Shown here: piece by piece, positions 43,074 through 51,879 of the stretch | Numbering within the stretch: position 1 is the stretch's first letter | How the letters are laid out: each line of letters opens with the position of its first letter | Assembly (NCBI RefSeq): GCF_009905725.1 | Contig: NZ_JAAAKV010000008.1 | Span: 124,001 to 188,000 of the forward strand | Origin: Emticicia sp. CRIBPO | Lineage (GTDB): Bacteria; Bacteroidota; Bacteroidia; Cytophagales; Spirosomataceae | Direction of reading: 5' to 3' | DNA: 64,000 nt | Position numbers and translations under genes: made by a program | Notes under the pieces: generated by a model | Told to the model about the DNA's origin: nothing | Databases searched by the model: none | What the model saw: the letters and a program-made list of their open reading frames with translations, nothing else

Positions 43074-43937
43074 ATGAGACAGCTAAAAATTAGCAAACAA
43101 ATCACCAACAGGGAAAGTCAGTCACTGGATAAATACCTTCAGGAAATCGGTAAAGTGGATTTGTTAACTCCGGATGAAGAAGTTATCCTGGCTCAGAAAA
43201 TCAGAGACGGTGATCAGTTGTCTTTAGAAAGACTTACCAAAGCAAACCTCAGATTTGTTGTTTCAGTAGCCAAACAATACCAGAATCAGGGACTATCATT
43301 AGGTGACCTGATCAACGAAGGTAATTTGGGTTTGATAAAAGCAGCACAACGTTTTGATGAAACAAGAGGATTTAAATTTATATCTTATGCCGTATGGTGG
43401 ATCAGACAATCTATTCTTCAGGCTCTTGCAGAGCAGTCAAGAATTGTGCGTCTTCCGCTTAACAGGGTTGGGTCACTGAATAAAATTTCCAAGACTTTTT
43501 CAGAACTTGAGCAGAAATTCGAAAGGGAGCCATCTCCTGAAGAATTGGCCGAGGTATTGGAAATCACCGCTAATGAAGTGGTGGATACCATGAAAATCTC
43601 TGGTCGCCACGTTTCTGTTGATGCTCCGTTTGTACAGGGTGAAGAAAACAGTCTTCTTGACGTCCTTGAAAATGACCTGGAAATCAGGCCTGATCAGGAA
43701 CTGATGAATGACTCGCTTCGCAGAGAGGTGCTGAGAGCCCTTTCTACACTTACGCAACGAGAAGCTGAGGTCATTATGTTCTACTTTGGTTTAAATAATG
43801 AGCAGGCCATGACTCTGGAGGAAATCGGCGAGAAATTTAACCTTACCCGCGAGCGTGTAAGACAGATTAAAGAAAAAGCCATCAGGCGTTTACGCCAGAC
43901 CTCGAGGAGCAAGGCTCTGAAAGCATATTTAGGATAA
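43074..43937 (+). CDS. rpoD: primary RNA polymerase sigma factor (RpoD/SigA)
   Basis: A 287-residue sigma-70 lacking the long region 1.1 and non-conserved insert of E. coli RpoD, as in all Bacteroidetes. Region 1.2 ([20 protein letters not shown]), region 2 ([35 protein letters not shown]), region 3 ([17 protein letters not shown]) and region 4 ([27 protein letters not shown]) are all intact. This sigma recognises TTTG/TAnnTTTG promoters, several of which occur in the window. A strong terminator follows at once. Confidence 0.96.
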   Translation: MRQLKISKQITNRESQSLDKYLQEIGKVDLLTPDEEVILAQKIRDGDQLSLERLTKANLRFVVSVAKQYQNQGLSLGDLINEGNLGLIKAAQRFDETRGFKFISYAVWWIRQSILQALAEQSRIVRLPLNRVGSLNKISKTFSELEQKFEREPSPEELAEVLEITANEVVDTMKISGRHVSVDAPFVQGEENSLLDVLENDLEIRPDQELMNDSLRREVLRALSTLTQREAEVIMFYFGLNNEQAMTLEEIGEKFNLTRERVRQIKEKAIRRLRQTSRSKALKAYLG

Positions 43938-43948
43938 TTTAAAAAAAG

Positions 43949-43974
43949 ACCCGTGAAAACGGGTCTTTTTTTTG
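43949..43974 (+). terminator. intrinsic terminator of rpoD
   Basis: GACCCGT, loop GAAA, ACGGGTC followed by eight T. Confidence 0.92.
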
Positions 43975-43980
43975 TCAATA

Positions 43981-44493
43981 TCATGCATTGATGACCTGAG
44001 TGAGAGCCAGATCTTTATTTCTCAGATCAATTCCCCCTTCAAGTACCGACTTCAGATTTACAAGGTAAAACAGCCAACCTTCGAGACACCCCAGGTGCCA
44101 GTTAACCCTGCTTTTTTCGTCAACAGGTATATCATATTGTTTCAGTTTTACACAAGTGAGTCCTTTTTCTTCCGAAAGACTTATCAGTACTTTCATATCA
44201 GTAGAACCGTTGCCAGTAAAAGTAAAACAAAAAACGTCAGATCCGTTAGCCTGAAGTATATGTCCTTTTTCAAAGACATTGTCGGGCCAGCCATGCCATA
44301 TAAAAGTATATAAATCCCCGACTCTGGCCTCTTCAGTTACCTTCAGACTCTTTCCGTTTACATCAGTATAAGTACACTGCCTTAAAAACCAGCTTTCCAT
44401 GCCTTCCTGTGTAGCAAGGCATGTATAAGTTTTCGAAACAGGAGCATTGATATAAATCTTCTTTTCGAAGGAGCTCCAGTCGTAAGCTTCCAT
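43981..44493 (-). CDS. SRPBCC/AHSA1 family protein
   Basis: A 170-residue START-like fold protein (KKIYINAPVSKTYTCLATQEGMESWFL in two runs; then YDIPVDEKSRVNWHLGCLEGWLFYLVNLKSVLEGG, also in two runs, as the C-terminal helix). It lies 3 bp after the VOC gene on the same strand. The two genes form a small accessory pair of the kind seen again at 28867-30723. The ligand is unknown. Confidence 0.83.
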   Translation of the reverse strand: MEAYDWSSFEKKIYINAPVSKTYTCLATQEGMESWFLRQCTYTDVNGKSLKVTEEARVGDLYTFIWHGWPDNVFEKGHILQANGSDVFCFTFTGNGSTDMKVLISLSEEKGLTCVKLKQYDIPVDEKSRVNWHLGCLEGWLFYLVNLKSVLEGGIDLRNKDLALTQVINA

Positions 44494-44496
44494 CGT

Positions 44497-44880
44497 TTAA
44501 GCTATTGAATGAAGGCCGATCCTGTTGCCTTCTGTGTCAATAAATACACCCATAAAGCCGAATTCATCGGAAATGGCAGTTTTAGGGACGATGATTTTTC
44601 CTCCGGCACCTTCCACTTTGTCCAGCACATGTTGTACGTCGGGATTGCCGTTAAGATAGATCAGCGGACCGTCAGTGGGAGAGGGTTTATGAAAACCACC
44701 GCTGTCAACAATCGCACCGCCAATACCGGTCATCATGTCTTCGACCGGGAACATCCTCATTTTGAGGCCGTCGTTCAGGTCCATCGGGATCAGGGAAATC
44801 CCGAAAATGGTTTCATAGAAAGCCGTGGCTCTGCCAAGGTCTGTTGCCGGAATTTCAAACCAGCTGATTGCATTTTGCAT
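44497..44880 (-). CDS. VOC family protein (glyoxalase/dioxygenase superfamily)
   Basis: A 127-residue VOC fold protein: ISWFEIPATDLGRATAFYET at the start, PTDGPLIYLNGNPDVQHVLDKV in the middle and FGFMGVFIDTEGNRIGLHS at the end, the usual pattern of YcgJ-like predicted lyases. Potential metal ligands are His or Glu at the first and last strands, but the set is incomplete by eye. It is co-directional with the AHSA1 gene 3 bp downstream and the DUF1761 gene upstream. Confidence 0.84.
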   Translation of the reverse strand: MQNAISWFEIPATDLGRATAFYETIFGISLIPMDLNDGLKMRMFPVEDMMTGIGGAIVDSGGFHKPSPTDGPLIYLNGNPDVQHVLDKVEGAGGKIIVPKTAISDEFGFMGVFIDTEGNRIGLHSIA

Positions 44881-44955
44881 AGGATAGATGTGTTTAAAGG
44901 GTTAAAATTTGCTGTCATTGCGAAAGTATCAAAAAAAGAACAGATTACCGTCTTG

Positions 44956-45384
44956 TTATCTCCATAACCCGATGATGGCTCCCATCAGCGTCATAGCTAC
45001 GAGTGAATACCCTCCATTAATAAAGATCAGGCGGACAGGCTTGTGCTCAAACAGCCCGTGAACAGCCACAAAGCAGAAAACCCAGATACCGGCAAGAAAC
45101 CCTGCGGTGGATCCCCACACAATATCAGTTTTCTGGGCACAAACGCCGGTACATTCTGCCGGGGTATCCGCCAGGAACATGCCCAGGTTAGCGGCAGCGA
45201 TGAGGGTCAGTACGAAAGCCCAGCCGTAGATTTTAGCGGCATTTCCGGACTTGATCTGTTCGAGGGTCAGGGCGTTGTCTTTCATCCAGGCTGTGCCGAA
45301 AAGGGCCGGCGAATACCAGATGCCGCCTAAAACAAATGCCGAAACTCCGGCTGTAAGGATAGCAAACCAATTGATCGTTTCCAT
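44956..45384 (-). CDS. DUF1761 membrane protein
   Basis: A 142-residue protein with four membrane helices and the DUF1761 signature: INWFAILTAGVSAFVLGGIWYSP at the N-terminus in two runs, FGTAWMKDN, and a C-terminal FINGGYSLVAMTLMGAIIGLW. Many members are small inner-membrane proteins of unknown role. It lies upstream of the VOC and AHSA1 genes on the same strand, 75 bp away, and divergent from the histidine kinase gene. Confidence 0.83.
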   Translation of the reverse strand: METINWFAILTAGVSAFVLGGIWYSPALFGTAWMKDNALTLEQIKSGNAAKIYGWAFVLTLIAAANLGMFLADTPAECTGVCAQKTDIVWGSTAGFLAGIWVFCFVAVHGLFEHKPVRLIFINGGYSLVAMTLMGAIIGLWR

Positions 45385-45492
45385 AATTTAAATTTTATAT
45401 TTAGTAATTTGATAAGTACATTTATAAGGACAAATCTAGGTGGATCACCGATTTTTGTAAAATTAATTTTACCGAAAACGGAAGCTTGAACG

Positions 45493-46551
45493 ATGAATCA
45501 GGAAATAAGTGAGATAAAGCAGGAAAAGATAATCCTGAACGATATCGGCTTCAGGCTGATTCTGATACCCACCTTCGGTATTTTGATTCCTTTACTTACT
45601 GACCTGATCTCTTATGATTCGTTTTCTCTGACCAAAACCAAGCTTGCTTTTCTTTATTCTATCCTGATTTCATTTGTGATCTGGCAGGGAAACCGCTTTT
45701 TGCTTTTTACACTCAGGAGCTATTTCAACTGGTTCGAGAAGCCTCTTAAAAAGGTTTTCGCCCTTATACTGACCGTACCGTTTTACACGCTTCCGGTCAG
45801 TTTTATCATGCTGTTTGCTTACTACGGGATTTTCGAAGGCGGCCGGGTAGACTGGAATAAAGTGAACATGACTTCGCTTATTATCCTGATAGCCGTGCTT
45901 TTTATCGTTCATGTGTATGAAACGGCGTTTACGGTAAAAGAAGCGGAATCGGAAAAAATAAAACGGGCCCAAACCGAGAAAGTAAAGGCAGAGGCAGAAC
46001 TGGAGGCCTTAAAGAACCAGATAGACCCGCATTTTATCTTCAATTCATTGAATACCCTTTCGCACCTGATTGAGGCCAACCCGGCCAAAGCCAAGCTGTT
46101 TAATGATGCCCTGGCTGATGTGTACCGGTATATTTTACAGAACAAAGCCAGGGACATGGTGTTTCTGAGAGATGAGGTCAATTTCCTCAACGCCTATTTT
46201 TCACTTATCAAGATCCGTTTTGAAAATGCCGTGAAACTGGTTTCCGACATTCCGGAAGAGGCACTTGACCGGTACCTTATTCCGCCCATTTCACTACAGA
46301 CCATGGTTGAAAATGCAATCAAACACAATGTGTTCAATGATAAAAAGCCGATTCAGTTACATATCAGGTTTACAGGAGAAGAAATTATTGCCGCCAATAA
46401 CAGGAAGGAGAAAAAGACCGGTATTCCTACTTCGAAAACAGGACTTAAAAATTTGAACGACCGTTATCTTCTGATTACCGGAAAAATGATTAAAATTACG
46501 GAAGACAAAGATTGGTTTTCGGTAAGCCTGCCACTCGTAAGTTTCAACTGA
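45493..46551 (+). CDS. LytS/YehU-type sensor histidine kinase
   Basis: A 352-residue kinase. Four membrane helices (about 20-40, 48-72, 85-112, 125-145) are followed by a short coiled-coil and the His_kinase domain with IDPHFIFNSLNTL (His180 phosphorylated), then the ATPase N-box MVENAIKHN (Asn274) and TGLKNLNDRYLLI. The extracellular part is minimal, so it probably senses a membrane or intramembrane cue. It is followed after 4 bp by a LytTR response regulator, a typical pair. Confidence 0.92.
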   Translation: MNQEISEIKQEKIILNDIGFRLILIPTFGILIPLLTDLISYDSFSLTKTKLAFLYSILISFVIWQGNRFLLFTLRSYFNWFEKPLKKVFALILTVPFYTLPVSFIMLFAYYGIFEGGRVDWNKVNMTSLIILIAVLFIVHVYETAFTVKEAESEKIKRAQTEKVKAEAELEALKNQIDPHFIFNSLNTLSHLIEANPAKAKLFNDALADVYRYILQNKARDMVFLRDEVNFLNAYFSLIKIRFENAVKLVSDIPEEALDRYLIPPISLQTMVENAIKHNVFNDKKPIQLHIRFTGEEIIAANNRKEKKTGIPTSKTGLKNLNDRYLLITGKMIKITEDKDWFSVSLPLVSFN

Positions 46552-46555
46552 CCCT

Positions 46556-47311
46556 ATGAAAGTAATCATTATTGAAGATGAAAAGCCGGCAGCACAAAAG
46601 CTGGAGAAAAACCTGACGGAACTGAGACCCGGCATTGAGGTGTCGGCCATTCTGAACGACATCGCCTCGTCATTAAGCTGGCTGCGTGAAAACCAGCCGC
46701 CGGATCTGATCTTTATGGATATTAATCTCTCGGATGGTCTGTGTTTTAAGATTTTTGAACAATTTCAGATCAGTTGCCCGGTGATTTTCACCACGGCCTA
46801 TGACGATTACTGGCAAAAAGCTTTTGAGCATAACTGCATTGACTACCTGCTTAAACCTGTGAAACTTGAAAAACTGGAACAGACGCTTCAGAAATATGAC
46901 TGGCTGCAAAAGCACTTTTCTGAAAATGTGGAAAGTTTGTTTTCAAGCCTCAAAGGAGAGGTGAAAGAGCCGTTCAAGAAAAGATTCCTGGTCAAAAAGG
47001 GCCTGGAATATTTTTCGATCAAAACAGAAGACATTGCTTATTTTTATTCGGCACACAAGATGGTCTGCCTGGTAGAGCAGGGTGGGGGCAAGTTCATTGT
47101 CGATTTTTCACTGAATGACCTGGAAGGAATGCTCGATCCGGCTTGTTTTTTCAGGATAAACAGGCAGTTCCTGATCCAGCGTGAAGCGATGGCTAAAATT
47201 AAATCATTGCCCAAAAGTAAACTGAGCATAGAACTGAGGCCTGTATTTCCGGAAGAAATCGTTATCCCGCAGGAGGTTGTACCTTTGTTTAAAACCTGGA
47301 TTGGGAATTAG
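46556..47311 (+). CDS. LytTR-family response regulator
   Basis: A 251-residue regulator. The receiver domain is residues 1-120 with phospho-Asp55 in LIFMDINL and the K/T pocket VIFTTAYD. A linker leads to a LytTR DNA-binding domain (about 145-250; RFLVKKGLEYFSIKTEDIAYFYS, FFRINRQFLI). It works with the kinase 4 bp upstream. LytTR proteins bind pairs of imperfect direct repeats; target sites were not searched for. Confidence 0.93.
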   Translation: MKVIIIEDEKPAAQKLEKNLTELRPGIEVSAILNDIASSLSWLRENQPPDLIFMDINLSDGLCFKIFEQFQISCPVIFTTAYDDYWQKAFEHNCIDYLLKPVKLEKLEQTLQKYDWLQKHFSENVESLFSSLKGEVKEPFKKRFLVKKGLEYFSIKTEDIAYFYSAHKMVCLVEQGGGKFIVDFSLNDLEGMLDPACFFRINRQFLIQREAMAKIKSLPKSKLSIELRPVFPEEIVIPQEVVPLFKTWIGN

Positions 47312-47426
47312 ATTTCCGGGTGTTAAATTTGCAGTCGTTTTAAATAAAAAGTATTCATGAAACTATCGTGGAACATTTTTGCTTATTAAGGCTAATTATC
47401 GCAAATTTGTATTTTTAAGATTATTG

Positions 47427-48173
47427 ATGAACAAAACGATCGGTTTATATAATTGTGACAAAAAATCCGGAAAGACTGTTTCTGCGGTTTATCTGGCTGA
47501 GAGTTTCGCCACTTTAGGTTTTAAAATACTCCTTATTGAAGCCGACCCTAAAAATTCGCTTTCGGCTTTTCTCGGACTGAAAACCAGTCAGAGCACACTT
47601 ACTTTCCAGGATTTGTTCAGAGAAGATACCCAGAAAGACATTACGGTGTATAAGCCTAATTCTGCTTCCTGGTCATGTATTCCTTATGCCTCTGCCCATT
47701 CGGGACAGGGGTTGTACCAGGATGAAAACAACCTCGATGTTCAGAAACTGGAAAAAATCAGGGCTCAGTTTGATTATGTCTTTATAGATTTTCCTTCGAG
47801 GACCTATCAGACTCCGAATGCTCTTTTTAAAAGCGTAGATTCGGTCATTGTCCCTGTGGAATCCGAGTATTTTGGTCTGGATACGCTGGACAAGACTTTT
47901 GAATGTCTCATTACGATTCAGGATGTACTGATTGAGGGTATTTTGCTCAACAGGTTTGATGCCAACAATTCATTTTCGCCGACCTTGCTGGCTAAGATGA
48001 AGGAGATTTTCTCTGACCTCGTTTTTGAGTCCATTATTCCGAGAAATTACTACCTGGGTTTACCCGATTGCTCATTTGAAGCATTGTTAAATAAAACCAC
48101 ACACTTCGGCGTTGCAGATTATCTGAAACTGGCCAATGAAATTATTGAAAAACAATCTGTAACAGAATCTTAA
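47427..48173 (+). CDS. parA: ParA-family ATPase with divergent Walker A
   Basis: A 248-residue ParA/MinD-like ATPase from ATG 47427; an upstream start would add 16 non-conserved residues. The deviant Walker A normally KGGVGKT reads DKKSGKT at 11-17 here, so the signature lysine and both glycines are replaced. The next block, ILLIEADPKNSLSAFLGL, keeps the DP, and VFIDFPSRTYQTPNALF is the second ATPase motif. It starts 4 bp before parB. ParA-ParB segregate chromosome origins; a parS site was looked for but not found nearby. Confidence 0.85.
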   Translation: MNKTIGLYNCDKKSGKTVSAVYLAESFATLGFKILLIEADPKNSLSAFLGLKTSQSTLTFQDLFREDTQKDITVYKPNSASWSCIPYASAHSGQGLYQDENNLDVQKLEKIRAQFDYVFIDFPSRTYQTPNALFKSVDSVIVPVESEYFGLDTLDKTFECLITIQDVLIEGILLNRFDANNSFSPTLLAKMKEIFSDLVFESIIPRNYYLGLPDCSFEALLNKTTHFGVADYLKLANEIIEKQSVTES

Positions 48174-48177
48174 AGTC

Positions 48178-49089
48178 ATGGATAAAAATAAAAAGAGAAT
48201 TGGATTGGGAAGAGGCCTGGGTGCATTGCTGGCTGACGTCCCTGCTCAGACTGAAGATTCGACAGCTACAGAGTCAGCAGAAATTGTAGAAGCGGCGATT
48301 TCAAACGAAATTCCACTTCACGAAATTGAGACGAACCCCTTTCAACCCAGAACTAACTTTGATAAAGAAGCCCTGATGGAGCTTTCAGAGTCTATCCGTG
48401 TGCAGGGGATTATCCAGCCGATTACAGTCAGAAGACTCGGGCCTAACAAGTATCAGCTGATTTCGGGTGAAAGGCGTCTGCAGGCTTCCAAACTGGCAGA
48501 TCTGAAGGCTATTCCGGCTTATATCAGGGAAGCAGATGACCAGCAGATGCTGGAAATGGCCCTGATTGAGAATATCCAGCGTGAAAACCTGAATGCGATT
48601 GAAATTGCCCTGAGTTATCAGCGTCTGATGCAGGACTGTGACCTGAAACAGGAAGAGCTGGGCGACAGGGTAGGGAAGGACCGTTCGACGGTAAACAACT
48701 ACATGCGTCTGCTGAAACTGCCGCCCTTGATTCAGGCCGGTCTGAGAGACAAAAAAATCAGCATGGGACATGCCAGGGCTTTGTTGAGTCTTGAAAATAA
48801 AAAAGACCAGGAAAAGCTGTTTTATATTACCGTTACGGAGGAATTGTCTGTAAGAAAAGTAGAAGAGGCGGTCAGGAAGCTCAATGACGACAGTCCTAAA
48901 TCTGCTAAACCGGAAGGGTTAAAATCTGTTAAAAGAGAAATATCCGAAGTTCAGGATCGTTTAACCGGATGGTTTGGTAAGAAAGTGAGTGTCGTAGCTG
49001 ATGATAAACATAAGGGAGAAATCAAAATTCCTTTCATATCTAAAGAAGATCTTGATGACATTATCAACCTGTTGAAATCAAATGCTTAA
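48178..49089 (+). CDS. parB: chromosome partitioning protein ParB
   Basis: A 303-residue ParB/Spo0J protein. The CTP-binding ParB domain includes IPLHEIETNPFQPRTNFDKEAL (in two runs), GERRLQASKLADLKAIPAYIR and MALIENIQRENLNAIE, followed by the HTH-containing YQRLMQDCDLKQEELGDRVGKDRSTVNNYMRLL in two runs. The C-terminal dimer domain is present. The N-terminal basic GLGRGLGALL box is the ParA-stimulating region. The gene is 4 bp downstream of parA, as expected. Confidence 0.95.
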   Translation: MDKNKKRIGLGRGLGALLADVPAQTEDSTATESAEIVEAAISNEIPLHEIETNPFQPRTNFDKEALMELSESIRVQGIIQPITVRRLGPNKYQLISGERRLQASKLADLKAIPAYIREADDQQMLEMALIENIQRENLNAIEIALSYQRLMQDCDLKQEELGDRVGKDRSTVNNYMRLLKLPPLIQAGLRDKKISMGHARALLSLENKKDQEKLFYITVTEELSVRKVEEAVRKLNDDSPKSAKPEGLKSVKREISEVQDRLTGWFGKKVSVVADDKHKGEIKIPFISKEDLDDIINLLKSNA

Positions 49090-49137
49090 AAATTCATAAA
49101 AAAAGGAATTGAGGCTCAATTTCAGTTAAATTTGAGG

Positions 49138-49797
49138 ATGTTTAATAAGATCTTTTTTATTGTTGTTTTAACGGTTTTTGGTCTTCAGAAAGGCTTTTCC
49201 CAGGATAGTCTGAAAGTGAAGGTAGATTCTGTACAGAAAATGGTTTCGAAAGCCATGACCGCCGATACCTCCAAAAAGATATCGAAGCTTAAGGCGTTTG
49301 GAACTACCATGAAAAAGGTGGCGGGGGCCGAAAAAATAGAGCCTGATGAAAGACCGAAGATTGCTTTTATCCGTTCACTGATCATACCAGGCACCGGGCA
49401 GATTACCAACAAACAATACTGGAAAGTGCCGATCATTGTCGGAGCCGCTGTCGGAGATGTTTTCTGGATCAGAAGTCTGAACAGAAAGTACAAGAATTAC
49501 AGGAGCTACCTGATTGAAATGAATGATAAGGGATTGACTGAAATAACGATTGACGGCCGTGGTCCTTACTCGTTGCAGGGGGTTACTTCCGCCACCAATA
49601 CATTCAGGCGATACAGGGACTTAAACATCATCGGATTTACGGCCGGCTGGCTGATTTTTGCGGTTGAAGCCAATGTGGCCGCCCATCTCAAGACTTTTGA
49701 CATGAGTGAGGACATTTCCATGAAAATCACACCAACTGTTTTAAACGGCCCCATGAATGCAGCATTCGGGGTCAAATTTGAACTTAACATTAAATAA
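49138..49797 (+). CDS. DUF5683 membrane protein, exported
   Basis: A 219-residue protein from ATG 49138, six bases after an in-frame TTG. The signal peptide is IFFIVVLTVFGLQKGFS. The DUF5683 core is PKIAFIRSLIIPGTGQITNKQYWKVPIIVGAAVG (in two runs) with two helices; YRRYRDLNIIGFTAGWLIF-like RYRDLNIIGF follows. The family lies behind parAB or before dapB-lepB throughout Bacteroidetes; the role is unknown. It is 3 bp upstream of dapB. Confidence 0.85.
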   Translation: MFNKIFFIVVLTVFGLQKGFSQDSLKVKVDSVQKMVSKAMTADTSKKISKLKAFGTTMKKVAGAEKIEPDERPKIAFIRSLIIPGTGQITNKQYWKVPIIVGAAVGDVFWIRSLNRKYKNYRSYLIEMNDKGLTEITIDGRGPYSLQGVTSATNTFRRYRDLNIIGFTAGWLIFAVEANVAAHLKTFDMSEDISMKITPTVLNGPMNAAFGVKFELNIK

Positions 49798-49800
49798 CGA

Positions 49801-50520
49801 ATGAGAATAGCGTTGCTCGGATACGGGAAAATGGGTAAAACCATTGAAAAAATAGCTCTGGAAAGAGGACATGAAATTGTGGCAAGGATTGACGTTTCGA
49901 ACAGCGGTGATCGTGATAAGCTGACCGCTTCCAACACCGATGTGGTGATTGAATTCAGTTCTCCTGCTGCTGCTTTTGATAACATTAAGTTCTGTATGCA
50001 AAAAGGAATCAGGACGGTTTCCGGCACCACAGGATGGCTGGAGCACAAGCCTGAAATTGAAAAAATGTGCATTGAAAACCAGGCGGCCTTCTTTTATGCA
50101 AGCAATTACAGCATCGGGGTTAACCTCTTCTTCAAACTGAACAGTTTTCTGGCCAAGCTGATGAAAGGACAGAACCAGTACGAGGTAAGTACGGATGAAA
50201 TCCATCATACAGAGAAGCTTGATGCACCCAGCGGAACGGCCATCACGCTCGCAGAAGGCATCATTGACAACCTGGGTTCCAAAACACAATGGGTCAATAA
50301 CCAGATTGCCGGTAATGCTGAAGTTCCTATCTGGTCACTAAGAGAAGGAAAAGTGCCGGGAACACACATCATCAAGTACATTTCTGACGTGGATCAGATC
50401 GAAATCAAACATGAGGCCCGCAGCCGTCAGGGTTTTGCTCTGGGAGCCGTGCTTGCTGCCGAATGGGTTTCAGATAAGCAGGGAATCCTGGGTATGGATG
50501 ATATGCTTAAATTGAGCTGA
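49801..50520 (+). CDS. dapB: 4-hydroxy-tetrahydrodipicolinate reductase
   Basis: A 239-residue DapB of the lysine/meso-diaminopimelate pathway. The N-terminal NAD(P) motif is ALLGYGKMGKTIE, SGTTGW marks the substrate loop, the catalytic segment reads EIHHTEKLDAPSGTA (His and Lys of the active site), and IKHEARSRQGFALGAV is the C-terminal dimer strand. It is shorter than the 270-residue E. coli enzyme, as usual for Bacteroidetes. It is part of a DUF5683-dapB-lepB run. Confidence 0.95.
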   Translation: MRIALLGYGKMGKTIEKIALERGHEIVARIDVSNSGDRDKLTASNTDVVIEFSSPAAAFDNIKFCMQKGIRTVSGTTGWLEHKPEIEKMCIENQAAFFYASNYSIGVNLFFKLNSFLAKLMKGQNQYEVSTDEIHHTEKLDAPSGTAITLAEGIIDNLGSKTQWVNNQIAGNAEVPIWSLREGKVPGTHIIKYISDVDQIEIKHEARSRQGFALGAVLAAEWVSDKQGILGMDDMLKLS

Positions 50521-50601
50521 GTGTATATGTTTATCCCTTAAAAATGGGTTATTTCAATAAAATAAGTTACTTTCGCCAAAATTTAAAACTCAAAATCTGT
50601 G

Positions 50602-51741
50602 ATGACAGAAGTAAAAGATAAAAAAGAAGTTATTGAGAAAAAGAAGAAGTCGCCGCTGAGAGAATGGTTCGATTCGGTACTTTTTGCTGTAGTTGCGGCT
50701 ACCCTTATCCGTTGGTTATTATTGGAAGCTTACACCATCCCTACGGGTTCGATGGAAAAAAGCCTTTTAATAAACGACTTTTTGTTTGTCAGCAAGGTGC
50801 ATTATGGTACCCGTACACCTAAGACTATCCTTCAGATGCCTTTGACTCACCAGAAAATCTGGTTTACTGATATACCTTCTTACCTGGACTGGATCCAGTT
50901 GCCTAATTACAGACTTCCCGGCTTTACATCTGTGAAAAACGGGGATGTGGTGGTGTTTAACTATCCCGGATGTCCTGAAAGACCTGATGAATTCGGTGGA
51001 TATGACAAATACCCGGTTGATTTAAGGACGAACTACATCAAAAGATGTATCGGTATTCCTGGCGACGTGGTGGAATCTAAAGAGACCAATATCTATGTAA
51101 ATTCCAAGTTGTTTCCAAACCCGGAATTTATGCAGAAATGGTACAAATTAGAAGCAAAAGAAAGTGTTAACCCTAAGTTGTTTATCAAGCACGGTATTAC
51201 CGACAGAGGTTCTGTTTCTGAAAACGGAAAATACTACTATGACATTACAGCCACAGAAGCGGCGATCAAAGGACTTAAAGACCTTGATTTTGTAGTGAAC
51301 GTTTATCCTGACATTCTTAAGGCCAACGATAGTCTTACTTACTATAAGAGTTTTCCGTATAATCCTAAGCTGTTTAACTGGAACAGGGATAATTTTGGCC
51401 CGTTGACTGTTCCTAAGAAAGGAATGACGATTAAACTGGACGAGAAAAATACGGCCCTTTACAAAGGTGTAATCACTACTTTTGATCACAATAAAAATGC
51501 TGAGTATAAAGATGGCAAAATCTTCATTGACGGTAAGCAGATCACTGAGTATACTTTCAAACAGGATTATTACTTCATGATGGGTGATAACCGTTATGAA
51601 TCTGATGATTCAAGATACTGGGGTTTTGTGCCTGAAGACCATATTGTAGGAAAAGCAGTGTTTATCTGGATGTCGATCGATAAGGATGGCAGTTTCCTTA
51701 ACAAGCTGCGATGGAACAGGTTATTCAGTCTGATAAAATAA
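50602..51741 (+). CDS. lepB: signal peptidase I, copy 1
   Basis: A 379-residue type I signal peptidase from ATG 50602 (a GTG lies just upstream). One N-terminal helix (FAVVAATLIRWLLLEAY) is followed by the Ser/Lys dyad: PTGSMEKS with Ser50 and KRCIGIPGD with Lys148, and box E is GDNRYESDDSRYWG (Gly328 onward). An insert of about 160 residues separates box D from box E, much larger than in E. coli, as typical for Bacteroidetes. It cleaves Sec and Tat signal peptides. A closely related copy follows. A terminator lies between them. Confidence 0.94.
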   Translation: MTEVKDKKEVIEKKKKSPLREWFDSVLFAVVAATLIRWLLLEAYTIPTGSMEKSLLINDFLFVSKVHYGTRTPKTILQMPLTHQKIWFTDIPSYLDWIQLPNYRLPGFTSVKNGDVVVFNYPGCPERPDEFGGYDKYPVDLRTNYIKRCIGIPGDVVESKETNIYVNSKLFPNPEFMQKWYKLEAKESVNPKLFIKHGITDRGSVSENGKYYYDITATEAAIKGLKDLDFVVNVYPDILKANDSLTYYKSFPYNPKLFNWNRDNFGPLTVPKKGMTIKLDEKNTALYKGVITTFDHNKNAEYKDGKIFIDGKQITEYTFKQDYYFMMGDNRYESDDSRYWGFVPEDHIVGKAVFIWMSIDKDGSFLNKLRWNRLFSLIK

Positions 51742-51744
51742 TAA

Positions 51745-51770
51745 AAAGCCGGGTTTAGCCCGGCTTTTTT
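51745..51770 (+). terminator. intrinsic terminator of lepB copy 1
   Basis: GCCGGG, loop TTTAG, CCCGGC followed by six T. Confidence 0.88.
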
Positions 51771-51879
51771 GTTTTAAGTGTCTTTCATTCATCAACTTGA
51801 ATCAACCGCTTATCCTAAAAGCCTGTTCTTTTTTTGTGATTTGATTTACTTGCGTTCGTATTTAAACCCGAAGCCTGTT

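Noticed and set aside
47427-49089. parS site near parAB
   Set aside because: I looked for a TGTTxCACGTGxAACA-like palindrome around parA-parB and found none by eye; a motif scan would settle this.
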